DNA of 64,000 nucleotides from Arthrobacter bussei (GTDB lineage Bacteria; Actinomycetota; Actinomycetes; Actinomycetales; Micrococcaceae). Each line of letters begins with the position of its first letter. Position 1 is the stretch's first letter. The stretch covers positions 620,001 to 684,000 of the forward strand of contig NZ_VJXX01000001.1 of assembly GCF_009377195.2 (NCBI RefSeq), read 5' to 3'. Under the pieces are notes generated by a model, which saw nothing but the letters and a program-made list of their open reading frames with translations, was not told the DNA's origin and did not search any database. This document shows, piece by piece, positions 29,366 to 38,369 of the stretch. A program made the translations under genes and the position numbers.

Positions 29366-30262
29366 ATGAAGAAGAAGACCACACTGGGTGTCCTTGCACT
29401 CGCCACGATCGCTGCGGTGGGCCTGGTCCCGGCCGTCGCCAGCGCGACGGGCGGCTCCTCCCAGACCGGCAGTGCGTCCGTGCAGCACTCGAACGGGGGC
29501 GGGAACGGAGCCGGCAAGCTGCGTATCGTGGGCCTGGCCGACGGCGGGACCGCACTGGTGCACTTCGAGACCGCGAAGCCCGGCAAGGTGCGCGGTGCAG
29601 TCGGCGTGACCGGTCTGACCGGAGGTGACACGCGCCTGATCGGCATCGACTACCGCGTGCAGGACGGCCACCTCTACGGCGTGGGCGACAGAGCCGCCGG
29701 CGCCGGTGTGTACCGGATCGATGCGGGAACAGGCCTGGCGACCCTGGTCACCCGGCTCACCGTCGCCCTGACCGGGTCGACGTTCGGCGTCGACTTCAAC
29801 CCCGCCGCGAACGCGCTCAGGATCACCAGCGACAGCGGTCAGAACCTGCGCCAGCCCTTCGCCACCGCAGGTGCGCCGACCGTCGCGGACGGCGCGCTGA
29901 GCTATGCGGCGCCGGCGATCGCCCCCGGCATCAACGGCGCCGCCTACACCAACAACGACCTCGATCCCAACACCGCGACCACGCTGTTCGACCTGGACAC
30001 CGCCCTGAACCAAATCGCCGTGCAGTCTCCCGCCAATGCCGGATCGCTGGCCCCGACAGGAATGCTCGGTGTCGATGCCGGTGGCGATACAGGCTTCGAC
30101 ATCTACTCCACGCTCCGGGACGGCACCACCGTCGGAGTCACGGGCTTCGCCGCCGTGAACGGCTCCCTCTACGAGATCGCCCTGCTCAGCGGCACGGCAA
30201 CCTCCCGCGGCACGATCGGCGCGGCGGTCACCGATATCGCCCTGCCCCTGGACCAGCGCTGA
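29366..30262 (+). CDS. Secreted DUF4394 protein
   Basis: A 298-aa exported protein. Residues 1-28 form a Sec signal peptide (MKKK, a hydrophobic stretch, then cleavage near ASA-TGG). After a Ser/Gly-rich linker comes a DUF4394 domain, with repeated strands such as LIGIDYRVQDGHLYGVGD, FGVDFNPAANALRITSDSGQNLR and GINGAAYTNNDLDP, suggestive of a propeller. There is no cell-wall anchor or lipobox. AGGAGA precedes the ATG at 29366. DUF4394 proteins are secreted proteins of unknown role; no partner gene is adjacent. Confidence 0.85.
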   Translation: MKKKTTLGVLALATIAAVGLVPAVASATGGSSQTGSASVQHSNGGGNGAGKLRIVGLADGGTALVHFETAKPGKVRGAVGVTGLTGGDTRLIGIDYRVQDGHLYGVGDRAAGAGVYRIDAGTGLATLVTRLTVALTGSTFGVDFNPAANALRITSDSGQNLRQPFATAGAPTVADGALSYAAPAIAPGINGAAYTNNDLDPNTATTLFDLDTALNQIAVQSPANAGSLAPTGMLGVDAGGDTGFDIYSTLRDGTTVGVTGFAAVNGSLYEIALLSGTATSRGTIGAAVTDIALPLDQR

Positions 30263-30411
30263 CGCGCGTCCCCGCCCCGGACCCGGCCGCGGCCGTCGCG
30301 TCCTCGTCCCGGGTGGGGCCGCTCGTCCTCCGAACCCCGATCGCAGCAGCGGAGCAGGCTCCGGGCAGCCGGAGCGCGCCGGCACGAGGCGGTCATCCTG
30401 CTCGCTTCCGC

Positions 30412-31593
30412 TCAGTGCGATGCTCTCCAGGCGAGGACCGATGCTCCTGCCTTCACTGCCGGTCCGGCCGGCACCATCCTCATCATCGAATTGCGGACGG
30501 CAATGCTGATCCTGCCGTCGACGTCGGCTCCCACCCGCCCGGCACCCCGTGACCGGCCGACCATCTTCTGCGTACGCGGGCGGCGCGCTGCGTCGAACCT
30601 GCTCAATGCGACCTCCAGGGACTCTCCCTCCCTGACGGGTCGGCCGACCAGGAGACCGATGCACGCGCCGTCCTCCAAAGAGGAGTTCGCTCCCTGCCCC
30701 ATCGTGGGGAGCATGGCATGCGCCGCGTCGCCGACGAGCGCCACTCGTCCATGCACGTAGGTCCCGAGGTGGGGGGCCAGGTCATAGACGTCATGGCGCA
30801 TGACCTGATCGGTCGGCGTCCGATCGATCAGAGGCCGGACGGGGTCGGCCCACCCCGTGAAATGGTGCAAGGCCGCGGTCTTCTCGTCAGGCCGACGCCG
30901 CCCCTCATCCGAGGAGGTGTATCCGTACCAGTAGACCCGGTTCGCTCCGATACGCACGGCCCCGAACTCCGTTCCCGGGCCCCAGCGAACGGTGAAGTCC
31001 TCGGTCACCAGCGCGGAATCGGTGGCGATCCCCCGCCACGACGATTTGCCGCTGAACCGAGGTACCGGTCCGGGCGCAAGGAGGCTCCTGACGGTGCTGC
31101 GAAGACCGTCGGCTCCGACGACCAGATCGGCGTCGTAGGACGTCGCGCCCGCCGCTCCTCGACAGTCCACCCGCGCCCTGGCTCCGCCCGGTGTGCCCGG
31201 GGTGACGCTGATGACGCGGGCACCACTGACCAGTTCGACATCTCGGGCTGCTGTGAGCAGCGCGCCGTGGAGGTCCTGGCGGTGGATACCGTAGACATCC
31301 TGGCCCGGGCCGGTCGCCTCGGCGCGAGGAAGGCGCACCAACCAGGAGCCGTGCTCGTCGGTGGTGCCGGCCATCCGTACCCGGAAGCCTGCGCGGCGGA
31401 CAGCAGCGTCGACGCCGATGGAGGCCAGGGTGGACATCCCGTTGGGGGTGATCGTCAGCCCCGCACCGACCTCGGTGAAGGCTCGCTCCCGCTCGAGCAC
31501 TGTCGCCGTCCAGCCCTCCTGCACGAGAGACACCGCCGCAGCCAGGCCGGCGATGCCTCCGCCCACGACCACCGCGTGGTGCTCGGCCGTCAT
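30412..31593 (-). CDS. FAD-dependent monooxygenase
   Basis: A 393-aa group A flavoprotein hydroxylase. The FAD fold is VVVGGGIAGLAAAVSL near the start, the middle DG motif VVGADGLRSTVR is near 157-168 and the second FAD motif GRVALVGDAAHAMLPTMGQGAN is near 285-305. Salicylate- or urate-hydroxylase-like enzymes have this layout; the substrate cannot be read. It is followed by a 150-base gap, and preceded by a 185-base gap that contains the repeat behind phzF. Confidence 0.9.
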   Translation of the reverse strand: MTAEHHAVVVGGGIAGLAAAVSLVQEGWTATVLERERAFTEVGAGLTITPNGMSTLASIGVDAAVRRAGFRVRMAGTTDEHGSWLVRLPRAEATGPGQDVYGIHRQDLHGALLTAARDVELVSGARVISVTPGTPGGARARVDCRGAAGATSYDADLVVGADGLRSTVRSLLAPGPVPRFSGKSSWRGIATDSALVTEDFTVRWGPGTEFGAVRIGANRVYWYGYTSSDEGRRRPDEKTAALHHFTGWADPVRPLIDRTPTDQVMRHDVYDLAPHLGTYVHGRVALVGDAAHAMLPTMGQGANSSLEDGACIGLLVGRPVREGESLEVALSRFDAARRPRTQKMVGRSRGAGRVGADVDGRISIAVRNSMMRMVPAGPAVKAGASVLAWRASH

Positions 31594-31743
31594 GATCCCA
31601 TCCCCTCATGCGCTTCCATCAGCCGAGCGTACGCCGAGCGGCGACTCCTCGGGACAGCGAAACCCCGCGAAGCCGGCACGGCGTTCGTTACCCGAGGCTC
31701 CACGTCGGAGCCGTGCGTCCTGGCTGCGTCCTGTCCGCGTCCT

Positions 31744-31779
31744 GTCTGTGTCTGTGTCTGTGTCTGTGTCTGTGTCTGT
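31744..31779 (+). repeat. Hexanucleotide tandem repeat at the phzF stop
   Basis: Six perfect GTCTGT units run up to the last base of the phzF-type gene's stop codon (31779-31781). Two degenerate 11-base copies (GCGTCCTGTCC/T) precede them. Being a multiple of three, changes in copy number would not shift a frame. Confidence 0.85.
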
Positions 31780-32627
31780 CAGAGGATCGACGACGCCACG
31801 ATGGGCACGGCGCCGCCCCGGACCGTCAGGCCCCCCGAGGGTGGAACGAGCACGGTGATCCGCGACGGGCGGCCCACGTCGGCGCCCTGGTGGACCGTCA
31901 GCGTCGCCGGTGGCGAGACCTCTCCGAGGTGCCGCAGGTAGGCGCCCAGGGAGGCCGCCGCGGATCCTGTGGCGGGATCCTCGCGGACGCCTCCCGGTGG
32001 GAACGGATTGCGGGCGTCGAAGACGAGCGTGTCCCGCCGATGCACGACGGCGACGGTCGCATTCCAGCCCTGGGCTGCCATGAGCCTCCTCAGCCCGGGG
32101 AAGTCGTAGTCGAGCCCGCGCAGGACGGCCGCGCTCCGCACGGGGACGACCGGATGGACATTGCCCGCGTAGGAGAGCAGCACGGGCAGGCTCTGGTCGA
32201 GGTCCGTCTCACCGAGCCCCAGACGAAGCAGCAACTCCGCGCGCACACCGCCGTCGATCCCTTCCACGCGCGGCTCGACCGTCACGAGTGACGCCACGAG
32301 ACGTCCGTCCACCAGCTCCGTGACGAGGTCGATCGGCCCCACCGGTGCATCCAGCAGGAGTCGCCCCACACCCTCACGCTCGGCCAGCGCCACGCCCGTG
32401 GCGATCGTCGCATGGGCGCAGAAAGGTACCTCCGCCTCCGGGGCGAAGTAGCGGAGCTGTGCTCGACCGGCGGATCGCCGCAGGACGAACGCGCTCTCCG
32501 CGTACCCGATCTCCGCGGCGATGGCCTGCATCTCCGCCGCCTCGAGGTGATCGGCGTCGAGCACTATCCCAGCCGGGTTACCGCCGTCGGGCGTGTCCGT
32601 GAAGGCTGCGTAGCGGAGGATCTCCAT
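31779..32627 (-). CDS. PhzF family isomerase/epimerase
   Basis: A 282-aa two-domain diaminopimelate-epimerase-like protein. The N-terminal block YAAFTDTPDGGNPAGIVLDAD, the catalytic Glu in GYAESAFVL and the C-terminal EDPATGSAAASLGAYLR match PhzF. Members include the phenazine enzyme and many of unknown role; no other phenazine genes are here. Of two possible starts, ATG 32627 is preferred because TAGCCT lies exactly six bases upstream; GTG 32633 would abut that box. Confidence 0.87.
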   Translation of the reverse strand: MEILRYAAFTDTPDGGNPAGIVLDADHLEAAEMQAIAAEIGYAESAFVLRRSAGRAQLRYFAPEAEVPFCAHATIATGVALAEREGVGRLLLDAPVGPIDLVTELVDGRLVASLVTVEPRVEGIDGGVRAELLLRLGLGETDLDQSLPVLLSYAGNVHPVVPVRSAAVLRGLDYDFPGLRRLMAAQGWNATVAVVHRRDTLVFDARNPFPPGGVREDPATGSAAASLGAYLRHLGEVSPPATLTVHQGADVGRPSRITVLVPPSGGLTVRGGAVPIVASSIL

Positions 32628-32633
32628 GCGCAC

Positions 32634-32639
32634 AGGCTA
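32634..32639 (-). promoter_or_regulatory. -10 box of a likely leaderless promoter (PhzF)
   Basis: TAGCCT on the minus strand lies six bases before ATG 32627 and directly against the alternative GTG 32633. Confidence 0.4.
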
Positions 32640-33190
32640 GCGGGCACACCGCCTGATCCGCCGGGGCTGCGCGGGTCGCTTGCTGTCGTCGACGTCGATG
32701 AGTCGATGACTGAATGACTCGATGACTCGATGAGGGGGCAGAGCGTAGGACTCCTCACCGATGAGATCCAGAAACAATTCATTCGAGGCCGGCGAGCACC
32801 GAGCAATCCGCTCACGCCCGATATCGAAAGTCCGTCGGACGGCTTTCTCGGTCGAACCGTCGATCATCACCAGCAGCAGGATCCCATCGCTTCCGGCTCG
32901 GCCCATTCCCATGACTCCCTGAGTCGCTCTGCCCGGGAGGACGCCAGACCGTCGGAAACCGTGCCCTGCAATGAGCAGGATCGATATCTGCGCTGTCCAG
33001 GAAGGCCTCCGCTGCGACGACACCGATGTCGGCCTCTTCCGGAGAGACCAGGTCCAGCGGATTATCCAGGACATCTGTCAGCCCTGACATACGAGCCTCG
33101 AATTCCTCCGTGCCGGCGATTCCTGTGGACCTGCTCCGCGATGGCATGTGCCGCTCGGTCGTCCTGGAACGCGCCGAGGAATGAAAAGCA
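32640..33190 (-). pseudogene. Frameshifted DUF4259-like gene
   Basis: Reading the minus strand, three frames in turn carry pieces like one DUF4259 protein. FLGAFQDDRAAHAIAEQV (from about 33182) resembles the family's N-terminal GPFxND motif. Then EEFEARMSGLTDVLDNPLDL and ADIGVVAAEAFLDSADI follow in a second frame, and RERIARCSPASNELFLDLIG in a third. No single frame covers more than part, and base composition is less GC-rich than the neighbours, so this is likely a decayed gene. The match is from motif memory, not alignment. The 3' end runs into short GATGACTC-type repeats near 32700. Confidence 0.4.
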
Positions 33191-33306
33191 CGGCGGGGGA
33201 CGTCGGTGGTGATATCGGGGATAAAAAGCAGGCTTAGTCAGTTCCGGGATAGAGTCAGGAGAAGGGGGACACATTCGTCGACAACGAGTAATCCAGGAGT
33301 AGAACA

Positions 33307-33660
33307 ATGGCACAGCGCGTCCAGGTGGAATTGGTCGACGACCTCGATGGTGCGGAAGCACAGGAAACCGTGCGATTCGGCGTCGATGGCACCGATTACG
33401 AGATCGATCTCACGGCAGAGAATGCCGAGAAGCTGCGCTCGATCCTGTCCCTCTACGTCGACAAGGGGCGGAAGTCGTCTGCGGGCCGGCGCGGTCAGAG
33501 CGGGCAGGCCCGCCAGGCGACCTCGACGCCGTCGACGACCAAGTCCAAGCGCGAAGAGACGCAGCAGATCCGCCAGTGGGCCAAGGACAACGGTCACAAC
33601 CCCAGCTCGAGGGGACGTATCACCCAGTCGATCATCGACGCGTACAACGAAGCTCGGTAG
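33307..33660 (+). CDS. lsr2: Lsr2 nucleoid-associated protein
   Basis: A 117-aa actinobacterial H-NS analogue that bridges AT-rich DNA and silences foreign genes. The N-terminal dimerisation domain (about 1-60) begins AQRVQVELVDDLDG; the linker is Ser/Gly/Gln-rich. The C-terminal DNA-binding domain has IRQWAKDNGHNPSSRGRITQSIIDAY, whose RGR is the AT-hook-like minor-groove contact. CCAGGAG precedes the ATG. The upstream stretch is the most AT-rich of the window, including the decayed gene, in keeping with autoregulation. Confidence 0.97.
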   Translation: MAQRVQVELVDDLDGAEAQETVRFGVDGTDYEIDLTAENAEKLRSILSLYVDKGRKSSAGRRGQSGQARQATSTPSTTKSKREETQQIRQWAKDNGHNPSSRGRITQSIIDAYNEAR

Positions 33661-33909
33661 GAGCCGGGTCGCAGCCGACCAGGAGCGAAGAGGACCGGCG
33701 CGGACGGGATGATCTGATGGCGGCGTCCGACGAGCGGTGGGCGAGGGCCGAACGGTAGGCCCGAGGTCTCGCCGATCAGTGAAGGGGCAAGACACTGCGG
33801 TCCGCGACATCCGCTAGGTCCCGATCGACGTGTGTCCGTTCGCCGTCGTGCTCGCTGCCGCCGGATCGCTGCTGCCGGGCGACGAGCCTGCAGGTCGGCT
33901 TCCCGTCGC

Positions 33910-35364
33910 TCACCCGTCCAGGCTGCTCAGGTCACCCGCGGTCGTGTTGGTGCGCCGATTGACGAGCCAGGTGATGAGCCACAGCACCACCCCGATGGCC
34001 ATGAGGCCGCCTGCGATCTGGTACTGGACGACGTCGCGCCCCACCCAGGGACCGGCCAGGAAGGCGCAGAGGAGCGCGGCCACGATGGGGAGCGGTCCGG
34101 GCGAGGTGAAGAAGACCTTGCGATTGACGTCGCGCTTCCGTCGCAGCACCACGCAGGCGATGTTCACCACGGTGAAGACGCACAGCAGGAGGAAGGCAGT
34201 GGTGCCGGAGAGGTTGGCCACGATGTTGCTGTCCGGGTCGCTGGTCACGTACAGGATCAGCCCGAGGGCCAGGACGGTCGAGAACGCGATGCCGGCCCAG
34301 GGTGTGCAGCGCACCGGGAGCACCTTGCCGAGCGGGCGGGGAAGCACGCCCTGACGGGCCATGCCGTAGATCAGCCGGCTGGCCATGAGCATGTTGATGA
34401 GGGCGGTGTTCGCGACCGCGAAGACGGCGAGGAACGGGAAGATCCTGTCGATCGGGAAGTCCGGCGAACCGGCGCGGACCACCTCCAGCAACGCCGCCCC
34501 CTCGGCCTCACGGATCCCGGCGAGTTCGGTGGGGCTGAGCACCGTGACCACCGAGATGGCCACCAGCATGTAGAAGATGACGGCGATCCCCAGGCCGGTG
34601 AGCATGGTGCGCGGGAAGATGCGCTCCGGGTTCTGGGTCTCCTCCACCATGTTCACGGAGTCCTCGAACCCCACCATGGCGAAGAAGGCGATCGACGTCG
34701 CCGCGGTCACGGCGAGGAACAGTCCCTTGTCCTGCGCGTCGGTGAACACGAAGATCTCGCCGACATTGCCCTTGCCCTGCGCCATCGCCAGGAATCCGAC
34801 ACCGATCACGATGCACAGTGCGGTCATCTCCACGAGTGTCAGCACCACGTTGAACTTGACGCTCTCGCCGACCCCGCGGAGGTTGATCACGGCCAGCAGC
34901 AGCATGAAGGCGAGGGCGACGACGGTGATGACGCCCTGCCCCGGCATCTCCAGCCACCCGTTCACCTCGAGGCCGCCGAAGAAGTTCTGGGCGAGGACGT
35001 TGGCCGATGTCGCAGCGCTCGTGATCCCGGAGCAGACGACGGCGAACGCCACGAGGAACGTGACGAAGTGGATGCCGAATGCCTTGTGGGTGTAGAGCGC
35101 CGCCCCGGCCGCCTGGGGGTACTGCGTCACGAGTTCCAGGTAGGAGAAGGCGGTCATGGTCGCGACGATGAAGGCCAGCAGGAACGGGAGCCAGACGATT
35201 CCGCCGACGGTGCCGGCCATGGTCCCGGTCACGGCGTAGACCCCCGCCCCGAGGATGTCGCCGACGATGAAGAGCAGGAGCAGTTTCGGTCCGAGGACCC
35301 GTTTCAGTTCGGGCTCGCCGGTCGTGGTCGGAGCGTCGGACACGTGCTCGGCAGAAGTACTCAT
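33910..35364 (-). CDS. APC family amino acid permease
   Basis: A 484-aa permease with about 12 to 13 membrane helices. The first helix shows the family's IVGDILGAGVYAVTG unwinding motif, followed by LELVTQYPQAAGAALYTH. It probably moves an amino acid or amine with protons across the cytoplasmic membrane; the substrate is unknown. The gene stands alone, with 249 bases from lsr2 and 239 bases from the VOC gene, both divergent or convergent, so it is a single unit. Confidence 0.9.
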   Translation of the reverse strand: MSTSAEHVSDAPTTTGEPELKRVLGPKLLLLFIVGDILGAGVYAVTGTMAGTVGGIVWLPFLLAFIVATMTAFSYLELVTQYPQAAGAALYTHKAFGIHFVTFLVAFAVVCSGITSAATSANVLAQNFFGGLEVNGWLEMPGQGVITVVALAFMLLLAVINLRGVGESVKFNVVLTLVEMTALCIVIGVGFLAMAQGKGNVGEIFVFTDAQDKGLFLAVTAATSIAFFAMVGFEDSVNMVEETQNPERIFPRTMLTGLGIAVIFYMLVAISVVTVLSPTELAGIREAEGAALLEVVRAGSPDFPIDRIFPFLAVFAVANTALINMLMASRLIYGMARQGVLPRPLGKVLPVRCTPWAGIAFSTVLALGLILYVTSDPDSNIVANLSGTTAFLLLCVFTVVNIACVVLRRKRDVNRKVFFTSPGPLPIVAALLCAFLAGPWVGRDVVQYQIAGGLMAIGVVLWLITWLVNRRTNTTAGDLSSLDG

Positions 35365-35603
35365 GGTCGGCCTCCCCTAGGTTTTCCACCTCACTGTGGC
35401 CCTGTTCAGTCTGCTTAGCAAGCACTCGCCCGGAGAAATGTCACTCGTGACGCAGGGCGGGGACCGCGCCCGTTCGCGCTCGGCGCGGCCGTGGACGAAG
35501 CTTGGTCCGCTACCGATGATTTTCCGGACTATCCCTCGTCCAAGGGATACACGGTTCAGCACAGAGCCCCTTCAGCAGCAGCACCACGAACAGGAGAACA
35601 GCC

Positions 35604-36050
35604 ATGAGCACCAAGGTCTTCATCAACCTCCCCGTCACCGATCTCGGCAGGTCCAGGGAGTTCTACACCGGCTTCGGCTGGACCCTGGACCCCGACTTCT
35701 CGAACGACGACGCCGCCGCCGTCACGATCAGCGACACCATCCACCTGATGCTCCTCACCCACGGGCACTGGTCCCGCTTCACGGACAAGCCGGTGGCGGA
35801 CACCCGGACGAGCTCCGCAGTGATCAACGCGATCAGCGTGGGGTCCCCGGCCGCGATCGACGCGCTCGTCGACCGGGCCGTGGCGGCCGGCGCCGACGAG
35901 GGGAAGGCCCAGGACCTCGGCTTCATGCGCTCGCGCTCCTTCGCCGATCCCGACGGACATGCCTGGGAAGTCCTGTGGATGGACCCGATCGCCCAGACCG
36001 GCGACTGGGAAGCGGTGCAGGCCAAGTACGGGGAGCAGCAGCCGGCCTGA
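35604..36050 (+). CDS. VOC family (glyoxalase-like) protein
   Basis: A 148-aa single VOC domain with the typical pattern FINLPVTDLGRSREFYTGFGWTLD, a middle strand MLLTHGHW, and FADPDGHAWEVLWMD near the end. These small metal-binding proteins include lyases, dioxygenases and antibiotic-binding proteins; relatives of this length are usually uncharacterised. CAGGAG precedes the ATG. No partner gene is adjacent. Confidence 0.88.
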   Translation: MSTKVFINLPVTDLGRSREFYTGFGWTLDPDFSNDDAAAVTISDTIHLMLLTHGHWSRFTDKPVADTRTSSAVINAISVGSPAAIDALVDRAVAAGADEGKAQDLGFMRSRSFADPDGHAWEVLWMDPIAQTGDWEAVQAKYGEQQPA

Positions 36051-36220
36051 GCCCGGTCCGGGTGTCCCGGCCCGCGGCATCGTGCACGGCTTTACGGGGG
36101 CAGTGTGCGTGTCGCGCCGGGACACGCCGGTGATCAGGGACGAGCGCGCGACAAGGCGTGCACGACGGCGCGGGCGACGTCAGCCCGAGAACGCGGCAGG
36201 ACCTCGGGGGCAGGACACGG

Positions 36221-36255
36221 CAGGAGCCGCCCCCCACGAACGGGAGCGGCTCCTG
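36221..36255 (-). terminator. Hairpin after the serine protease gene
   Basis: CAGGAGCCGC pairs with GCGGCTCCTG across a 15-base loop, 20 bases behind the protease stop. Confidence 0.55.
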
Positions 36256-36275
36256 ACGGGTGGGCTCGGGTCGGG

Positions 36276-37130
36276 TCAGAGGGTCGCTGCGAGCCACTCC
36301 TGGACCACGGGGATCTCGACCCGCTGGTAGCCGCCGAGGTAGCGGCAGTTCGAGGTGTACCCATAGCTCGTGACCGCCACGAGGTAGCCATCGAGGAAGA
36401 CGGGCCCCCCGGAGTCACCGAAACAGGTTCCTCCTCCCCCGCGGTTGTCATTCGGGTTGCCCTGCAGCTGGAGGATCTGCGGCGTCAGCTTCTGTCCCGG
36501 GGAGGTGGTGCTGCGCCGGATCAGGGGATACGACATGGGCTGGGGCTTCTGCGGACCTGTCGCCGGCTTGCGCACCTCGGTCCCATATCCCACGACCTCG
36601 AAGAGGGTCCTGTTGAGCACGGGCGAGGCGAACCGGTCGAGGTACCGGAGCGGGGCGACGACGGCCGGCTCGATGCCGACCACGGGCTCATCGAGGACGA
36701 TGACGCCGACATCGTTCCAGTTGTCCGTATCCGTGAAGTCCGAGTACTCGGGATGGGTCAGGGCCGTGCCGGCGAAGAATCCTGCCGCCGTGATCTCCTC
36801 GTCGGTGTACCCGGCGGAGGGGTCTGCGGCCACGGGCAACGGCAGCGGGGGCGTCTCGGCGACGACCGTGTCGAAGGTGACCAAAGTGCTGCCGACGGCG
36901 GGGTCCGTGCAGTGCGCGGCCGTGAGGAGGACCGTCGGCTCGATCAGGGTGGCCGAGCAGCGGTACCGCGATCCGTCCTCGTCGTACGCGAGGATCAGTG
37001 CCACATTGGGGTGCGCCTCGCCGTCGGGCTGACCCCCGGTGATGGCTGCGGCGGGCTGGATGCCGACTGCGGCGAGCGCCATCGCCGACGTGGCGAGGAG
37101 CGCGGACATTCGAAGGAGACGTCTCATCAT
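36276..37130 (-). CDS. Secreted trypsin-fold serine protease
   Basis: A 284-aa S1 family protease. A signal peptide covers about 1-29 (MMRRLLR, a hydrophobic core, ending AAA); the mature chain begins near ITGGQPDGE. The catalytic triad is His73 (TAAHC), Asp140 (WNDVGVIVL) and Ser240 (GDSGGP). The residue six before the serine, which sets trypsin specificity when Asp, is Gly234, so a chymotrypsin- or elastase-like preference is more likely. No pro-region is evident. It is a stand-alone gene with its own hairpin. Confidence 0.92.
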   Translation of the reverse strand: MMRRLLRMSALLATSAMALAAVGIQPAAAITGGQPDGEAHPNVALILAYDEDGSRYRCSATLIEPTVLLTAAHCTDPAVGSTLVTFDTVVAETPPLPLPVAADPSAGYTDEEITAAGFFAGTALTHPEYSDFTDTDNWNDVGVIVLDEPVVGIEPAVVAPLRYLDRFASPVLNRTLFEVVGYGTEVRKPATGPQKPQPMSYPLIRRSTTSPGQKLTPQILQLQGNPNDNRGGGGTCFGDSGGPVFLDGYLVAVTSYGYTSNCRYLGGYQRVEIPVVQEWLAATL

Positions 37131-37307
37131 TGCGACCTTTCCGAAGCGGGTGGTGCGAGAACCGTACAGCCGCTGGCGGAGCTACGGCCACTGATTCCGG
37201 AGGGCTTTCAGAAGCGGCACGATGGGCGGGCAACCGACGACGGATCGCCCTGGTCCGGCCGGCCGCCTGTTGCGCTCCAGGTGCGGTCCGGCGGCAGCGC
37301 AGGATCG

Positions 37308-37385
37308 CAGGAAGAGTGCGCAGGAAGAGTGCGGAGGAAGGATGCGCAGGAAGGGTTCGCAGGAAGGGTTCGCAGGAGGGGTGCG
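37308..37385 (+). repeat. Six 13-bp tandem units
   Basis: The units are CAGGAAGAGTGCG twice, then GAGGAAGGATGCG, CAGGAAGGGTTCG twice and CAGGAGGGGTGCG. The array ends nine bases before the stop of the GNAT-like gene at 37394, filling a gap that otherwise holds nothing recognisable. Confidence 0.9.
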
Positions 37386-37393
37386 GGGATGAC

Positions 37394-38080
37394 CTAGCGG
37401 TCCTCGCCGCCGCGACGCCAGACCCGTAACTGGCCTATCGGCTGGAATCCCGCGCCCCTGGCGAGGTCGAGATCGGCGCCGTGCTCGTAGCCGACCACCG
37501 GCACGCCGGCGTCTGTCGCCTGCGCGAGGGCAGGCAGGTCACCCCAGACGGCGCCGCGCGCCTCGGGCGTGGTGAAGACATTCGACAGCCCGACGACGGA
37601 CGCGCTCCTGAAGAGGATCGCCCCGCCCACCACGGTCGCCCCGTCGCGGGCGAGGAGGATCCGCACCGCGGTCTCGCCGAGGAGTCCTGGGCGGAGCAGG
37701 CCCGGCAGTTCGGCGGCGTCCTCCCAGGCGGCCGCGCCGGGACGGTCGTCGACCCGGGTCCACGCCAGCGCTGTGCCGGCGGCGTCGTCCGGCATCCGGC
37801 GGATCCACGACACGGTGAAGACCGGCTCGAAGCCGGCAGCACGGAGATCGAGCGAAGCCCACCCGTCCTTCACGGCGCAGGCGGGGCGATCACCCAGACC
37901 TTCCACGAGTGCCGAGGACGTCTGCCCCGGACGCAGCGTCATGGCGTCGGGATAGAAGCGCGGCGGCGTCGTCCCGGTCCGCCAGATGCCGTTCCACACC
38001 GTGACCGGGACGTCGTGGGCGCGGCACACGGCAGAGCACCAGTCCGCGTTGTTGCCCACGGCCGCCACCACACCACTCAC
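37394..38080 (-). CDS. GNAT-like protein, function unknown
   Basis: A 228-aa protein. The first half carries WRTGTTPPRFYPDAMTLRPG, typical of a divergent GNAT-fold group; the second half has ARDGATVVGGAILFRSASVVGLSNVFTTPEARG, equivalent to strands 4 and 5, and a late GYEHGADLDLARGAGFQPIGQLRVWRR. Motif A glycines are missing, so acetyl-CoA binding is uncertain. The GTG start at 38080 follows TAGGGT by six bases. It is divergent from the GH42 operon. Confidence 0.65.
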   Translation of the reverse strand: MSGVVAAVGNNADWCSAVCRAHDVPVTVWNGIWRTGTTPPRFYPDAMTLRPGQTSSALVEGLGDRPACAVKDGWASLDLRAAGFEPVFTVSWIRRMPDDAAGTALAWTRVDDRPGAAAWEDAAELPGLLRPGLLGETAVRILLARDGATVVGGAILFRSASVVGLSNVFTTPEARGAVWGDLPALAQATDAGVPVVGYEHGADLDLARGAGFQPIGQLRVWRRGGEDR

Positions 38081-38086
38081 AGGCCG

Positions 38087-38092
38087 ACCCTA
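38087..38092 (-). promoter_or_regulatory. -10 box of a likely leaderless promoter (GNAT-like)
   Basis: TAGGGT on the minus strand ends six bases before GTG 38080, with no ribosome binding site. Confidence 0.4.
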
Positions 38093-38224
38093 GCGTCGCG
38101 TCCGATGCTGCGCGAGAGCGGGACGCCGCACCGATGACCTCAGGACGGCGCAGGGATGGGGCGGGGCGGGTACCGAACCGCGTCGACGCGGATCACCGCC
38201 CGGCCGACCGGACCGCTCCGTGCG

Positions 38225-38253
38225 TTGACAGCCCGTGTGACGACGCTTACTCT
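38225..38253 (+). promoter_or_regulatory. Promoter of the galactoside operon
   Basis: A consensus -35 TTGACA (38225-38230) and a TACTCT -10 (38248-38253) are separated by 17 bases. Transcription should start near 38260, inside the first operator. Confidence 0.8.
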
Positions 38254-38266
38254 GGGAACGTTCACA
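38253..38266. promoter_or_regulatory. LacI-type operator O1 of the galactoside operon
   Basis: TGGGAACGTTCACA is a palindrome around a central CG, as LacI-family repressors bind. It overlaps the -10 end and the predicted start of transcription. Confidence 0.75.
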
Positions 38267-38298
38267 GATCCTCGATGGAGAGTCCCGCCGCCCAGTTG

Positions 38299-38312
38299 TG
38301 GGAGCGTTCACA
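38299..38312. promoter_or_regulatory. LacI-type operator O2 of the galactoside operon
   Basis: TGGGAGCGTTCACA differs from O1 at one base and lies 46 bases downstream, which would allow two repressors or one tetramer to bind. Confidence 0.7.
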
Positions 38313-38369
38313 GAATGCGCCGGCGCCTCCCCGACGACGGGATCGGCATCGCAGCATCGAGGAGCAGGC

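Noticed and set aside
31608-32291. A plus-strand frame with a Cys-Val (or Cys-Leu) repeat
   Set aside because: It comes from translating the GTCTGT repeat and the antisense of phzF; the real gene is on the minus strand.
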